A stretch of 61,779 bases of DNA from an uncultured Bacteroides sp. (GCA_900546355.1 URCM01000004.1:1-61779); one strand, 5' to 3'. Counted from the stretch's first letter, positions 26,795 to 36,784 are shown. Notes: generated from the sequence alone by a model not told the origin. Program-made: numbers and translations.

Positions 26795-27430
26795 TTACTT
26801 TCCTGTCCAGTGAGCCGGGTCTTTTCTCCAAGCCTGAAGGATAGGAATATCTTGCTCGTCGATGTAGTTGGTTTTCAACGCTGCGTCTAATACGGCATTG
26901 TAGTTGGTCAAGGTCACCAGTTCCACTTTAGCTTCCTTGAAAGCGTCGATAGATACATCAAATCCGTATGTAAACGAAGCCACCATGCCGATTACGTTGC
27001 ATCCGTTCTGGCGGATAGCGTTTACGGCTTTCAGGCTGCTTCCTCCTGTTGAAATCAAGTCTTCTACCACTACGACCTTCATGCCCGGACGAAGCTCACC
27101 TTCTATCAGGTTCTCCAGTCCGTGGTCCTTAGGGCTTGAACGTACGTAAACGAACGGAAGATTCAATTCTTCCGCCACCAATGCGCCTTGGGGAATAGCA
27201 CCTGTAGCGACCCCCGCAATAGCTTCCACTTCTCCAAACCGCTCCATGATAATGCGGCACAACTCCAATTTGACAAAGTTCCGCAATGTCGGATATGACA
27301 ATGTCTTGCGGTTGTCACAATAAATAGGGGATTTCCAGCCCGATGCCCATGTAAAAGGGTTGGCAGGCTGAATTTTTACAGCTTTTACTTTTAATAATTT
27401 TTCTGCAAATAATCTTTCCAAAGCTTTCAT
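26795..27430 (-). CDS. pyrE: Orotate phosphoribosyltransferase
   Basis: PyrE joins orotate and PRPP to give orotidine 5'-phosphate in pyrimidine synthesis. The 211-residue protein has the PRPP-binding motif VVVVEDLISTGGSS at 119-132 and the flexible catalytic loop with RSSPKDHG near residue 100. The length is normal. A TATTTTTG -7 element at 27457-27464 gives it its own start within the cluster. Confidence 0.95.
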   Translation of the reverse strand: MKALERLFAEKLLKVKAVKIQPANPFTWASGWKSPIYCDNRKTLSYPTLRNFVKLELCRIIMERFGEVEAIAGVATGAIPQGALVAEELNLPFVYVRSSPKDHGLENLIEGELRPGMKVVVVEDLISTGGSSLKAVNAIRQNGCNVIGMVASFTYGFDVSIDAFKEAKVELVTLTNYNAVLDAALKTNYIDEQDIPILQAWRKDPAHWTGK

Positions 27431-27456
27431 AACTTATTATCTGATAAATAACAATG

Positions 27457-27464
27457 CAAAAATA
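27457..27464 (-). promoter_or_regulatory. Predicted -7 element for pyrE
   Basis: The minus strand reads TATTTTTG, a full TAnnTTTG match, 27 bases upstream of the pyrE ATG. Confidence 0.6.
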
Positions 27465-27515
27465 GGGAAAACCTATGTGATTATGAAATATTTTCATGGA
27501 AAACTTGCTAAACTT

Positions 27516-28205
27516 CTATTTTGCCCATGCCAAGGTTACAATGCTGATGCGGATACCTTCGATGGTGGATAAGGCGTCGGCGCATGCCACCAGTGTGGCT
27601 CCGGTAGTCAGCACATCGTCTACCAGCAGGATGTGTTTCCCTTTCAGGCAGTCTGCTCCGGAGGTCACCCGGAACAGTCCTTGCACGTTCTGCCAGCGGG
27701 CATATCCGCTTTTATGGGTTTGCGTGGCGTTGTTGCGCACCCGGTACAAGGCGTTATTGCATAGTGGAAGGTGGGTCTTCCGTGCAATGCCCTGCGCCAG
27801 AAGCTCACTTTGGTTGTATCCTCTTTCGCGTTGGCGGGAGCGGAACAGGGGTACAGGGAGCAAGCAGTCTATTCCTTCGAAAAAGCCGCTCGGAAGCAAT
27901 GCGTGCCCTAACCATTCTCCCATCTTGACGCAGAGGCGTTTCCGGTTGTGGTATTTCATGGCGTACAATACCCGTGCCACATTGCCACCTTTGGTGTAAT
28001 AGAACAACGACGAGGCGCGTACGATGGGGAAACGTCCCCAAAAGCATTGCTCCATCTCGTTTCCTTCCTTATTATATATATAGGTGTAAGGCAATGAGGA
28101 AGAACAGGAAAGGCACAACCCTTCTTCTCCTTTCAATAAGCGTTTCCCGCAAGCCACGCAAAGGCGGGGGAAAAAGAAATCGCGCAAGTCAGTCCATATA
28201 TTCAT
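27516..28205 (-). CDS. ComF family phosphoribosyltransferase-like protein
   Basis: The 229-residue protein combines an N-terminal zinc-finger (Cys16, Cys19, Cys31, Cys34; CVACG and CLSC) with a phosphoribosyltransferase fold bearing the PRPP motif VDDVLTTGAT at 195-204. This is the ComF arrangement. ComF proteins are needed for DNA uptake in competent bacteria, and their biochemical role is not settled. The start overlaps the end of recX by 17 bases, so the two are translationally coupled. Confidence 0.85.
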   Translation of the reverse strand: MNIWTDLRDFFFPRLCVACGKRLLKGEEGLCLSCSSSLPYTYIYNKEGNEMEQCFWGRFPIVRASSLFYYTKGGNVARVLYAMKYHNRKRLCVKMGEWLGHALLPSGFFEGIDCLLPVPLFRSRQRERGYNQSELLAQGIARKTHLPLCNNALYRVRNNATQTHKSGYARWQNVQGLFRVTSGADCLKGKHILLVDDVLTTGATLVACADALSTIEGIRISIVTLAWAK

Positions 28206-28668
28206 CTTCGGACAATTGATTGACGTAACGTTTCACTTCGTCTACCGTAAAGCCTTTGCTTATGGCATAACGGAGCAGTTTCATCGCCTTTTCGTATTCG
28301 TTTCTTCCGGTCACCTGTTTTTGCTTCTGCTTCAGCATTTCCCGTAGAATCCGGCTATATTCGTCTTCGTCTATTTCTTCCAGCCCGGCTGAAATGTCTT
28401 CTGCCGGCAGGTGTTTCATCCGTAAGGCTTGGGCGATTTTGTTTCTTCCCCAGCGTGCGAAGCGGTATTTGTCGCGCACGAAAGCCTTGCAATACCGTGT
28501 CGTGTCGATAAAACGGTTTTCCTCCAACGAGCGGAGGATAAGGTTTCGCGTTTCTTCACTGGCTCCCCATTGCTCCAGTTTCTGGGCCATTTCGGAAGGG
28601 CACCGCTCGGTCTTTGCGCAATAGGCTTCCGCCTTGTTCCTTAATTCGTTTTCCGCATATTCTTTCAT
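28189..28668 (-). CDS. recX: Regulatory protein RecX
   Basis: RecX modulates RecA filaments. The 159-residue protein is all-helical with the repeated three-helix RecX pattern: YCAKTERCPSEMAQKLEQWG, then FVRDKYRFARWGRNKIAQAL, and a final repeat ending MKLLRYAISKGFTVDEVKRY. It overlaps prmC by 4 bases and comF by 17. recA is not in the window. Confidence 0.85.
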   Translation of the reverse strand: MKEYAENELRNKAEAYCAKTERCPSEMAQKLEQWGASEETRNLILRSLEENRFIDTTRYCKAFVRDKYRFARWGRNKIAQALRMKHLPAEDISAGLEEIDEDEYSRILREMLKQKQKQVTGRNEYEKAMKLLRYAISKGFTVDEVKRYVNQLSEDEYMD

Positions 28669-29507
28669 GGTCGTCTTGCTTTTATCATACGGTCGTTGCC
28701 CGACAGGTCTTTTCGTAGTTCTACGTCGTGATAGCCCATACTTTCGAGTAAAGCCACCGTTTCGTGCCCGTATGCTTGGTTGATTTCATAATATAAAACG
28801 CCGTCGGGCGATAAACGTTTACTTGCTTCTTCCGCTATTTTCCGATAAAAACGCAACGGGTCTTCATCGGGGACAAACAGGGCTTGCTCCGGTTCCCAGT
28901 CGAGTACGTTCCGTTCCATGCCTGCCTTCTCCCGCTCGCATATATAAGGAGGATTGCTTACGCAGATAGTTGCCTGGCCCGCCGGGACTATGTGCGAGAG
29001 CACATCCACCTGCTTGCATTTTACCACCACCCCGTTACGTTCCGCGTTCAGCCGGGTTAAGTGGAGCGCCGTATCCGAGATATCCCACGCTTCCACTTCT
29101 GACCGGGGCAAGAATTTGGCCAGCGCAATGGCGATGCATCCGCTTCCCGTACCGATGTCGAGCACGCGAAGTCCTTTCCGCTTTCCATAGTCGGATACAA
29201 TCCACTCTACCAGCTCGGCGGTTTCGGGGCGGGGAATCAGTACGCCTTTGGTCACATGGAAGGGCAACCCGAGGAAAGAAGTCTCGCCTGTGATGTATTG
29301 GAAAGGCTCGAACCTTCGTAAGCGGATGAGAATATCTTCCAATTTCTCGTGTTCTTTCTCCGAAAAATCTCTATCTTTGCCCGCATACAGGTCGAGGGCG
29401 GAAAACCGGAACACTTCGGTCAAGATTCCCTTTGCCAACGCTTTCGCTTCCTGTTCGGGATATAAGTCTGAAAGCGAATGTATTATATAGGTATATATCG
29501 AATGCAT
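28665..29507 (-). CDS. prmC: Peptide chain release factor N5-glutamine methyltransferase
   Basis: PrmC methylates the GGQ glutamine of release factors RF1 and RF2. With the start at 29507 the protein has 280 residues: a helical N-domain, PRPETAELV from 92, SAM-binding DIGTGSG at 117-123 and the catalytic NPPY at 185-188. A much longer open frame upstream is antisense to ribD and is rejected. A TACCTTTG -7 match lies only 8 bases before the ATG, which would make the message nearly leaderless. Confidence 0.93.
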   Translation of the reverse strand: MHSIYTYIIHSLSDLYPEQEAKALAKGILTEVFRFSALDLYAGKDRDFSEKEHEKLEDILIRLRRFEPFQYITGETSFLGLPFHVTKGVLIPRPETAELVEWIVSDYGKRKGLRVLDIGTGSGCIAIALAKFLPRSEVEAWDISDTALHLTRLNAERNGVVVKCKQVDVLSHIVPAGQATICVSNPPYICEREKAGMERNVLDWEPEQALFVPDEDPLRFYRKIAEEASKRLSPDGVLYYEINQAYGHETVALLESMGYHDVELRKDLSGNDRMIKARRP

Positions 29508-29514
29508 AGTGCTG

Positions 29515-29522
29515 CAAAGGTA
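29515..29522 (-). promoter_or_regulatory. Predicted -7 element for prmC
   Basis: The minus strand reads TACCTTTG, a full TAnnTTTG match. Its distance to the prmC ATG (29507) would leave a leader of only a few bases. It lies in the 39-base divergent gap between prmC and ribD. Confidence 0.5.
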
Positions 29523-29546
29523 CAAAAAGAAAGAAATATACACACC

Positions 29547-30617
29547 ATGACTACAGACGAAAAATACATGAGCCGCTGCATTCAGTTGGCTAAGAACGGA
29601 TTGTGTAATACGCCTCCCAATCCCATGGTGGGAGCCGTCATCGTGTACAAAGATAAAATCATAGGCGAAGGTTATCATGTGCGTTGTGGGGAAGGACACG
29701 CGGAGGTGAACGCTATTGCCTCGGTGAAAGATGAAACTCTGCTGCGCGACGCGACTATTTATGTCAGTCTGGAGCCTTGTTCGCATTACGGGAAGACTCC
29801 TCCTTGTGCCGACTTGATTATCCGGAAAGGCATTCCCCGTGTGGTGGTGGGATGCGTAGACCCGTTTCCGTTGGTGTCGGGAAGAGGCATCCGGAAACTT
29901 CAGGATGCGGGAATCGATGTGAAGGTAGGGGTATTGGAAGACGAATGCCGCGGTTTGGTTAAGCGTTTTGTGACGTTCAACCTGCAAAAACGTCCTTACA
30001 TCACCTTGAAATGGGCGCAATCGTCCGACGGGTTTCTCGATGTGATACGTCAAGAAGGCCGTCCCGTCAAGTTGTCTTCTCCGCTTACTTCGGCATACGT
30101 CCACAAGTTACGGGCCGAACACCAGGCGATTCTGGTAGGACGGAACACCGCTTTACTCGACAATCCCTCGCTTACCGTGAGGGACTGGTACGGGAAGAAT
30201 CCGCTCCGGTTGGTCATCGACCGTAATTTGTCGCTTCCTTCCTCGCTTCATTTGTTCGATGGAAGCACGCCTACGTGGGTGTTTACTTCTGTGCCGAAAG
30301 AAAGTGTGGCCAACCTGACTTATGTCTCCTTGGATTTCGATAGGGACATCCTTCCGCAACTGATGCAAGCATTGTATGAGGCAAAAGTCCAGTCGTTGTT
30401 GGTGGAAGGCGGAAGCCGGTTGCTCCAATCCTTCCTCGATGCCGGATTATGGGACGAAATCTATGCCGAACACACCCCGGTTCCGTTAGGAAGAGGGGTG
30501 CTGGCTCCATCGGTTCCTGCTGGTTTCCCGTGTAATTATGCGCAAAAAGACCGCTCTGTGACGGCGCATTATGTGAATCGGAACGACAAAATGCCTGATT
30601 CGCAGATAAAAAAGTAA
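29547..30617 (+). CDS. ribD: Bifunctional riboflavin deaminase/reductase
   Basis: RibD carries out the second and third steps of riboflavin synthesis, deamination and then NADPH-dependent side-chain reduction of the pyrimidine. The 356-residue protein has the zinc deaminase domain first, with HAE at 51-53, Cys78 (EPCSH) and Cys87 (TPPC). The reductase domain starts near residue 150 (RPYITLKWAQSSDGFL). The length is normal. It diverges from prmC with only 39 bases between starts. No FMN riboswitch can fit there. Confidence 0.93.
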   Translation: MTTDEKYMSRCIQLAKNGLCNTPPNPMVGAVIVYKDKIIGEGYHVRCGEGHAEVNAIASVKDETLLRDATIYVSLEPCSHYGKTPPCADLIIRKGIPRVVVGCVDPFPLVSGRGIRKLQDAGIDVKVGVLEDECRGLVKRFVTFNLQKRPYITLKWAQSSDGFLDVIRQEGRPVKLSSPLTSAYVHKLRAEHQAILVGRNTALLDNPSLTVRDWYGKNPLRLVIDRNLSLPSSLHLFDGSTPTWVFTSVPKESVANLTYVSLDFDRDILPQLMQALYEAKVQSLLVEGGSRLLQSFLDAGLWDEIYAEHTPVPLGRGVLAPSVPAGFPCNYAQKDRSVTAHYVNRNDKMPDSQIKK

Positions 30618-30678
30618 AGTTTATCCATAATTTTATATAAAACTTGGTACAAAAGTACTTTAGACGAAAAAAACTTTC

Positions 30679-30686
30679 TACTTTTG
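30679..30686 (+). promoter_or_regulatory. Predicted promoter for the DUF6242-uppS-bamA-skp operon
   Basis: TACTTTTG is a full TAnnTTTG match 31 bases upstream of the DUF6242 ATG. A TTTAG near 30657 sits at about the right distance for a -33 box. Confidence 0.65.
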
Positions 30687-30716
30687 CAACTTGTAATGCA
30701 AAGATTATATTGAATA

Positions 30717-32186
30717 ATGAAACTGAAATTCTTATCCATATTAGTAACGAGTTTAGTTTTAGCCTCTTTATTAATGACTTCTTGCCTGAAGGACGATGTG
30801 GTGGAAGTCACTTATACCAATGAAACGAGTATCATCTCGTTCTCGTTAGGAACGTTGTATCACGAAGTGAAAGGACAAGCCCAGGATGGGAGCGATTCTG
30901 TCTATATGGATACCATTTCGTTGAGCCACTATCCTTTTACTATCGACCAGTTGAACCGGACTATCGAAAATAAAGACTCTCTTCCGGTAGGTGTCGATAT
31001 ATCGAGAGTCATAACCAATATCACCGCCGATACACCTTATATATTATATGGTAAGATTAAGGAAGCGGGAGGAGAAGCTACCGATACGCTTTGGACTGAA
31101 ACCGACTCGATAGATTTCTCGGTGGCTCCTTCCGAAGGACTTGCGTTCAAGGTTATGTCGTATAGTGGCAGGTTGGGACGGGCTTATCACGTGAAAATCA
31201 ATGTGCACAAACAAGTCCCCGACTCGTTGACATGGAGCGAGGATGAATCGGCTTATGCCTTTGTGTCGCAAAGCTTGACTCGCCAGAAAGCAGTTTATGC
31301 GGACGGACGCATCTATGTGTTCGGGCAAAACGGAGATACACCAGCTATCGAATACACAACCATAACCGCTCAGGGGAAATCGGACGGCTGGGTAGCACTC
31401 GAAAATGTTCCGGCCGGAACCGACTCTTATTCGGTCCTGACATGGAACGGCATTGTTTATTTCCTTGCCGACGGGATGTTGTACGAATTGGCGGACGGCA
31501 TGATACAGCCTTCATCGCTTTCTCCCGAAGGCTGCCGGTTGAAGCAACTCTTGGCAAATGCCAGTACGGTAAGCGGGCTTACTTACCTTTATGCCTATAC
31601 GGAAGATGGTAAATTTGTGACCTGCGACGGTTCGGGTTGGCGCGAGGACGGGCGAAGCGAGTCTTTCCCCGATATGAATCAGCGTTTCTACTACGCTACG
31701 TTGCCAAGCTCATATAATACGAATATCGCGCGCGCCGTTTTGTTTGGCAGACATACCGATGCTACGGGAAATGAATACGGGTTTGCGGCAAACCGCTTGA
31801 CGGTTGAAGATTCATGGGTGGCATACGATTATACACAAATAGACACTTGCTGTTGCCCGAACATAGCCGATGGCACCATGATTTACTACGACAAGAAGCT
31901 ATACGCTTTCGGAGGATTCGTGAACAGCCTCCAGCATAAAGATTACCGTCATCCGTTCGGCACGTTCTTTTCTTCCACCGATAACGGGTTGACGTGGCAA
32001 CCCGTTTTGAAAGACATGGGATTTCCTGCATCTTTCCGCCAAAGATATGAAGCAAGCGAAGAGCAGTTGGGCGAAGGAAGTTATTCGTGCGTAGTAGACG
32101 AAAACAACTTTATTTGGATTATCTGGCACAACGGATATATGAGCAGAGGAAGAGTCAACCGGTTGGGTTTCCTTCCTGAATGGTAG
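30717..32186 (+). CDS. DUF6242 domain lipoprotein
   Basis: The 489-residue protein has a lipoprotein signal ending LMTSC (Cys23) with acidic residues soon after (LKDD). A beta-rich N-domain (about 30-150) follows, then a region resembling kelch-like or galactose-oxidase-like beta-propeller repeats, with phrases such as [26 protein letters not shown] and [17 protein letters not shown] run occurs in [15 protein letters not shown]6242 proteins are common in Bacteroides and their function is not known. The gene precedes uppS by 13 bases and appears to lead the outer-membrane biogenesis operon, hinting at an envelope-assembly role. Confidence 0.8.
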   Translation: MKLKFLSILVTSLVLASLLMTSCLKDDVVEVTYTNETSIISFSLGTLYHEVKGQAQDGSDSVYMDTISLSHYPFTIDQLNRTIENKDSLPVGVDISRVITNITADTPYILYGKIKEAGGEATDTLWTETDSIDFSVAPSEGLAFKVMSYSGRLGRAYHVKINVHKQVPDSLTWSEDESAYAFVSQSLTRQKAVYADGRIYVFGQNGDTPAIEYTTITAQGKSDGWVALENVPAGTDSYSVLTWNGIVYFLADGMLYELADGMIQPSSLSPEGCRLKQLLANASTVSGLTYLYAYTEDGKFVTCDGSGWREDGRSESFPDMNQRFYYATLPSSYNTNIARAVLFGRHTDATGNEYGFAANRLTVEDSWVAYDYTQIDTCCCPNIADGTMIYYDKKLYAFGGFVNSLQHKDYRHPFGTFFSSTDNGLTWQPVLKDMGFPASFRQRYEASEEQLGEGSYSCVVDENNFIWIIWHNGYMSRGRVNRLGFLPEW

Positions 32187-32199
32187 AAAGGGTACGACA

Positions 32200-32940
32200 A
32201 TGATATACAAAGACCAGTTGGATAAATCACGGATTCCGGCACACATCGCCATTATCATGGATGGTAACGGGCGATGGGCGAAACAGCGCGGCCAAGCCCG
32301 TTCGTTCGGACATCAGGCAGGTGCCGAGACGGTGCATATCATAGCCGAAGAGGCGGCTCGGTTGGGAGTGAAATACCTCACGCTTTATACGTTTTCTACG
32401 GAAAACTGGAAACGGCCTGCCGAAGAAGTGTCCGCTTTGATGGCACTCTTGATGGATTCTATCGAAGAAGAAACGTTGATGAAAAACAATATCCGGTTCC
32501 GCATTATCGGCGAAATGGATAAGTTGCCTCAGGATGTCGCGGAACGTTTGCGCCAATGCATCACGCGCACATCCGCCAATACAGGTATGTATTTGGTATT
32601 GGCTTTGAGCTATTCGTCAAAGTGGGAGCTGACTGAAGCGGTGAAGCGGATAGCGGAAGAAATCCAGGAAGGCAAGCTGGCCATAGGCGATATAACCGAC
32701 AAGACTATCGACCGTCATCTGGCTACCAGCTTTATGCCCGATCCTGACCTGCTGATACGTACGGGAGGCGAAATCCGGCTTAGCAATTACCTGCTTTGGC
32801 AATGCGCTTATTCCGAACTTTATTTTTGCGACACTTATTGGCCCGACTTCAAGGCTGAAGAGTTATGCAAAGCGATTTACGATTATCAACAAAGAGAACG
32901 CCGATTCGGCAAAACTAGTGAACAATTATTGAAACGATAA
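32200..32940 (+). CDS. uppS: Isoprenyl transferase (undecaprenyl diphosphate synthase)
   Basis: This cis-prenyltransferase builds the C55 lipid carrier from farnesyl and isopentenyl diphosphates. The 246-residue protein has the catalytic [13 protein letters not shown] with Asp21 and the C-terminal signature [15 protein letters not shown] near residue 190. It works upstream of UppP, also in this window, in the lipid carrier cycle. It lies 11 bases before bamA. Confidence 0.95.
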   Translation: MIYKDQLDKSRIPAHIAIIMDGNGRWAKQRGQARSFGHQAGAETVHIIAEEAARLGVKYLTLYTFSTENWKRPAEEVSALMALLMDSIEEETLMKNNIRFRIIGEMDKLPQDVAERLRQCITRTSANTGMYLVLALSYSSKWELTEAVKRIAEEIQEGKLAIGDITDKTIDRHLATSFMPDPDLLIRTGGEIRLSNYLLWQCAYSELYFCDTYWPDFKAEELCKAIYDYQQRERRFGKTSEQLLKR

Positions 32941-32951
32941 GATAAAAGAAG

Positions 32952-35597
32952 ATGCGATACAGTTTTTTTCTTACTCTATGGGTAGGGGCGATGTGCTTCT
33001 GCTTCCCGTCCACCGGTCACGCGCAAGAAAGTGGAGTGACGGAAAGCGAGAAACCGATCATCTTATATAACGGGACTCCCAAGAAATATGAAATTGCCGA
33101 CATCAAGGTAGAAGGGGTGAAAAACTATGAAGACTATGTGTTGATTGGCATTTCGGGGCTTGCCGTAGGACAGACCATTACCGTGCCGGGCGATGATATT
33201 ACCGATGCCGTAAAACGCTATTGGCGGCACGGGTTGTTCTCGGATGTGCGTATCTCTGCCGACAAGATAGAAGGAAACAAAATCTGGCTCCGTATCGAAT
33301 TGACTCAACGTCCGCGTATTGCCGATATCCACTTCAACGGTATCAAGAAAGGTGAACGCGAAGATTTGCAGGAAAAGTTGGGCAACATGGTAAAGGGTAT
33401 GCAGATTACCCCTAACATGATAGACCGCGCTAAAATCATCATCAAGAAATACTTTGATGAAAAAGGTTTTAAGAACGCCGAAATCAATATCGTTGAGCGC
33501 GAAGACCCCAATGACAAGGAACAAGTGTATGTCGATGTGAATATCGATAAGAAAGAAAAGGTGAAGGTACACTTGATTACCATTGACGGAAACACCGTAC
33601 TTTCCGACAAGAAACTGAAACGTACGATGAAGAAGACCAACGAAAAAGGCAAGCTGATCAACCTTTTCCGTACCAAGAAGTTCATTCAGGAAAACTACGA
33701 AGGCGATAAGCAGAAAATCATTGAGAAATACAATGAGTTGGGTTATCGTGACGCGATGATTGAAGTAGATAGCGTTTCCGCATACGATGAGAAGACGGTA
33801 GATATCTACATGAAGATTTACGAAGGTGATAAATATTATTTGCGCAACGTGACGTGGGTGGGAAATACCGTGTATCCTTCCGACTTGTTGAACGAGCAGT
33901 TGCAGATGAAACGTGGTGATGTCTACAACCAGAAGTTGTTGGATGACCGCATCACGAACGATGAAGATGCCATCAAGAACAATTATTATAATAACGGATA
34001 TGTGTTTGCCAATGTCGACCCTGTGGAAGTGAACATCGACGGCGATTCCATCGACCTGGAAATGCGCGTGGTGGAAGGGCCGCAAGCAAGCATCAGTCAT
34101 GTGCGCATCAATGGCAACGACCGTTTGTATGAAAACGTGGTGCGCCGTGAGCTTCGTACTCGTCCGGGTGATTTGTTCAGCAAAGAAGCATTGGAACGTT
34201 CTTACCGTGAAATTGCCCAAATGGGACATTTCAATCCGGAAAATATCAATCCGGATGTGCGCCCGAATTTCGAAGACGGTACGGTAGACATCAACTGGGG
34301 ACTGGAATCGAAGGCAAACGACCAGGTGGAATTCTCCGCCGGATGGGGACAAACGGGTGTCACCGGTAAGCTGAGCTTGAAGTTTACCAACTTCTCATTT
34401 GCCAACCTGTTCCGTAAGAACGATAACTTCCGCGGATTCTTGCCGCAAGGAGATGGCCAGACTTTGACCATCAGCGGGCAGACCAACGGACAATACTACC
34501 AGGCATACAGCATCTCCTTCCTCGACCCCTGGTTTGGAGGCAAGCGTCCGAACTCGCTTTCGGTGTCTGCTTTCTACTCTGTACAGACTGATATCAGTAG
34601 CCAGTATTATAATTCGGCTTTCATGAATAACTGGATGAATTCATTGTATGGATACGGATACGGTAATTTTGGTTATTATGATAACTATGAATCGTATTAC
34701 GACCCCGATAAGTCTATCAAGATGTTCGGCTTCTCGGTAGGTTGGGGGAAACGTTTGCGTTGGCCCGATGACTATTTCACTTTCATGGCCGAGTTGTCTT
34801 ACCAACGCTTCATGCTGAAGGATTGGAGCTACCTCTATATCATGTTGAACAACGGTCAATACATGAATACGGGTAATTGCAACAGCTTGAGCTTGAACCT
34901 CACCTTGTCGCGCAACTCTACCGATAACCCGATATTCCCGCGCCGGGGATCCGAGTTTACCGCATCGTTGCAGATTACTCCGCCTTACTCGCTGTTCAGC
35001 AAGAAGGATTACTCTACTTACGGAAGGGACAATTACGACGAGGCGGCAAGCATGTTTAAGTGGATTGAATACCACAAGTGGAAATTCAAAGCCAAGACCT
35101 ATACCGCGCTGATGGATATCCAGAAGTGTCCGGTCATCATGACCCGTGCCGAGTTCGGTATCTTGGGACACTTCAACAAGTACAAACGCTCTCCGTTTGA
35201 AACCTTCTACGTAGGAGGTGACGGTATGACGGGATATAGCTACAACTATGCGTCCGAGACCATTGCCTTGCGTGGATATGAAAACGGTGCGTTGACTCCT
35301 TACGGAAGCGAAGGATACGCTTACATCCGTTTGGGTGCTGAGTTGCGCTATCCGTTGATGTTGGAAAACTCAACCAGTATCTATGCGTTAGGTTTCGTAG
35401 AAGCCGGTAACGCATGGACCGAAGTGTCGAAGTTCAATCCCTTCCAGTTGAAACGTTCCGCCGGGGTGGGTGTCCGCATCTTCCTTCCGATGATTGGTAT
35501 GATGGGTATCGACTGGGCGTATGGATTCGACAAAATCAACGGTTCGATGCAGTATAGCGGAAGCCAGTTCCACTTCATCATCGGACAAGAATTCTAA
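32952..35597 (+). CDS. bamA: Outer membrane protein assembly factor BamA
   Basis: BamA inserts beta-barrel proteins into the outer membrane. The 881-residue protein has a signal peptide (cleavage near residue 25, GHA-QES). A series of POTRA repeats follows (about 45-440), recognisable by phrases such as IADIKVEGVKNY, RIADIHFNGIKKGE and VHLITIDGNTVLSDKK. A C-terminal Omp85 barrel (about 440-881) ends in HFIIGQEF, whose terminal Phe is the usual barrel end. An unusually Tyr/Gly/Asn-rich loop (MNSLYGYGYGNFGYYDNYE) lies in the barrel near residue 560. The length is at the long end of the family. Confidence 0.95.
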   Translation: MRYSFFLTLWVGAMCFCFPSTGHAQESGVTESEKPIILYNGTPKKYEIADIKVEGVKNYEDYVLIGISGLAVGQTITVPGDDITDAVKRYWRHGLFSDVRISADKIEGNKIWLRIELTQRPRIADIHFNGIKKGEREDLQEKLGNMVKGMQITPNMIDRAKIIIKKYFDEKGFKNAEINIVEREDPNDKEQVYVDVNIDKKEKVKVHLITIDGNTVLSDKKLKRTMKKTNEKGKLINLFRTKKFIQENYEGDKQKIIEKYNELGYRDAMIEVDSVSAYDEKTVDIYMKIYEGDKYYLRNVTWVGNTVYPSDLLNEQLQMKRGDVYNQKLLDDRITNDEDAIKNNYYNNGYVFANVDPVEVNIDGDSIDLEMRVVEGPQASISHVRINGNDRLYENVVRRELRTRPGDLFSKEALERSYREIAQMGHFNPENINPDVRPNFEDGTVDINWGLESKANDQVEFSAGWGQTGVTGKLSLKFTNFSFANLFRKNDNFRGFLPQGDGQTLTISGQTNGQYYQAYSISFLDPWFGGKRPNSLSVSAFYSVQTDISSQYYNSAFMNNWMNSLYGYGYGNFGYYDNYESYYDPDKSIKMFGFSVGWGKRLRWPDDYFTFMAELSYQRFMLKDWSYLYIMLNNGQYMNTGNCNSLSLNLTLSRNSTDNPIFPRRGSEFTASLQITPPYSLFSKKDYSTYGRDNYDEAASMFKWIEYHKWKFKAKTYTALMDIQKCPVIMTRAEFGILGHFNKYKRSPFETFYVGGDGMTGYSYNYASETIALRGYENGALTPYGSEGYAYIRLGAELRYPLMLENSTSIYALGFVEAGNAWTEVSKFNPFQLKRSAGVGVRIFLPMIGMMGIDWAYGFDKINGSMQYSGSQFHFIIGQEF

Positions 35598-35618
35598 CCT
35601 TATAATGAACCTGCAGTT

Positions 35619-36143
35619 ATGAAAGAAATGAAACGATTGATTCTCTCGGCGGCATTGCTTGTAGCATGTGTCCTTACAGCGCAAGCACAGCGGTTTGCTT
35701 TGGTCGATATGGAATTCATCCTGAAACATATCCCCGCCTACGAGCAGGCAAACCGGCAGATGGAAACCTTGTCGAAGCAATGGCAAGGCGAAATAGAAGC
35801 CAAGGGTAACGAAGCCAAAGCCTTGTATGAGGCTTACCAGAAAGAGGCGGCAACTTTGTCTGCCGCCCAGCGTACCGCCAAAGAAGAAGCCGTAGTGGCG
35901 AAGGAAAAAGAAGCCGCCGAACTCCGGCAGAAATACTTTGGCCCGCAAGGCGAGATGATGAAGAAACAACAAGAACTCATTGCGCCCATCCAAGACCAGA
36001 TATACAATGCGGTGAAAGAGATTGCCATCGCCGAGGATTACGATGCCGTCATCGACCGCGCCTCGGCGCAAAGCATGATATTCGCGTCTCCGCGCATTGA
36101 TATCAGTAATGAAGTGCTCGCGCGCTTAGGATATTCAAATTAA
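35619..36143 (+). CDS. OmpH/Skp family periplasmic chaperone 1
   Basis: The 174-residue protein has a signal peptide (to about residue 24, AQAQ) and then the OmpH/Skp pattern: RFALVDMEFILKHIPAY, a long charged coiled-coil (about 45-125) and a C-terminal strand region with DYDAVIDRAS. Skp chaperones carry unfolded outer-membrane proteins to BamA, and the gene sits 21 bases after bamA. A second copy follows. The two share architecture but differ clearly in the coiled-coil. Confidence 0.88.
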   Translation: MKEMKRLILSAALLVACVLTAQAQRFALVDMEFILKHIPAYEQANRQMETLSKQWQGEIEAKGNEAKALYEAYQKEAATLSAAQRTAKEEAVVAKEKEAAELRQKYFGPQGEMMKKQQELIAPIQDQIYNAVKEIAIAEDYDAVIDRASAQSMIFASPRIDISNEVLARLGYSN

Positions 36144-36148
36144 ATTTA

Positions 36149-36156
36149 TATATTTG
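36149..36156 (+). promoter_or_regulatory. Predicted -7 element for the second skp gene
   Basis: TATATTTG is a full TAnnTTTG match just after the first skp stop and 68 bases before the second skp ATG. The second chaperone could therefore be expressed independently of bamA. Confidence 0.6.
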
Positions 36157-36223
36157 CATCCGTTCGCAAGACAGGCGGAAAAACAAGTGGAAATTAATAA
36201 CAAACAAATAGAAAATCAAGATT

Positions 36224-36784
36224 ATGTTGAAAAAAATTGCTTTATTACTTTTGCTCATCGCTCCGATGAGCTTGTTTGCGCAAAAATTCGCGCACTTCAG
36301 ATCAATGGACATCATCCCGGTAATGCCGGAGTATGCTAAGGCGCAAACCGACATCCAAGCATTGCAGAAACAATACGAGGATGAAATCAAACGCTCTGCC
36401 GATGAATTCAACAAGAAATTCGCCGAATACCAGCAAGAGCAGAAAACACTTCCACAAAACATCCAGGAACGCCGTCAGAAAGAATTGCAGGAAATGATGG
36501 AAAAAGGAAACCAGTTCCAGCAAGAAGCTCAACAGCAACTGCAAAAATCATATACTGATATGATGGATCCTATCTATAAGAAACTGGAAGACGCGGTGAA
36601 AGCCGTCGGTGCAGCCGGTGGATATACTTACGTGTTCGACCTGAACCGTACCGAAATCCCTTACATCGATGAAAACGTATCGAAAGACGTTACCAACGAC
36701 ATCAAGACGAAATTGGGCATCAGTCTGACTGCAGTGCCCGCTACTCCGGCTGCGGCGGCTCCTGCAGCTGCTCCGGCAAACTGA
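36224..36784 (+). CDS. OmpH/Skp family periplasmic chaperone 2
   Basis: The 186-residue protein has a signal peptide (MLKKIALLLLLIAPMSLFAQ), the OmpH entry FAHFRSMDIIPVMPEY, a Gln/Glu/Lys-rich coiled-coil (about 45-125) and GGYTYVFDLNRTEIPYID near the end. Its last 15 residues form an Ala/Pro tail (PATPAAAAPAAAPAN), absent from copy 1 and probably flexible. It has its own predicted promoter. It lies 80 bases after copy 1. Confidence 0.88.
   Translation: MLKKIALLLLLIAPMSLFAQKFAHFRSMDIIPVMPEYAKAQTDIQALQKQYEDEIKRSADEFNKKFAEYQQEQKTLPQNIQERRQKELQEMMEKGNQFQQEAQQQLQKSYTDMMDPIYKKLEDAVKAVGAAGGYTYVFDLNRTEIPYIDENVSKDVTNDIKTKLGISLTAVPATPAAAAPAAAPAN

Noticed and set aside
29508..30104. Long N-terminal extension of prmC
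   Set aside because: It is antisense to the start of ribD; the methyltransferase begins properly at 29507.
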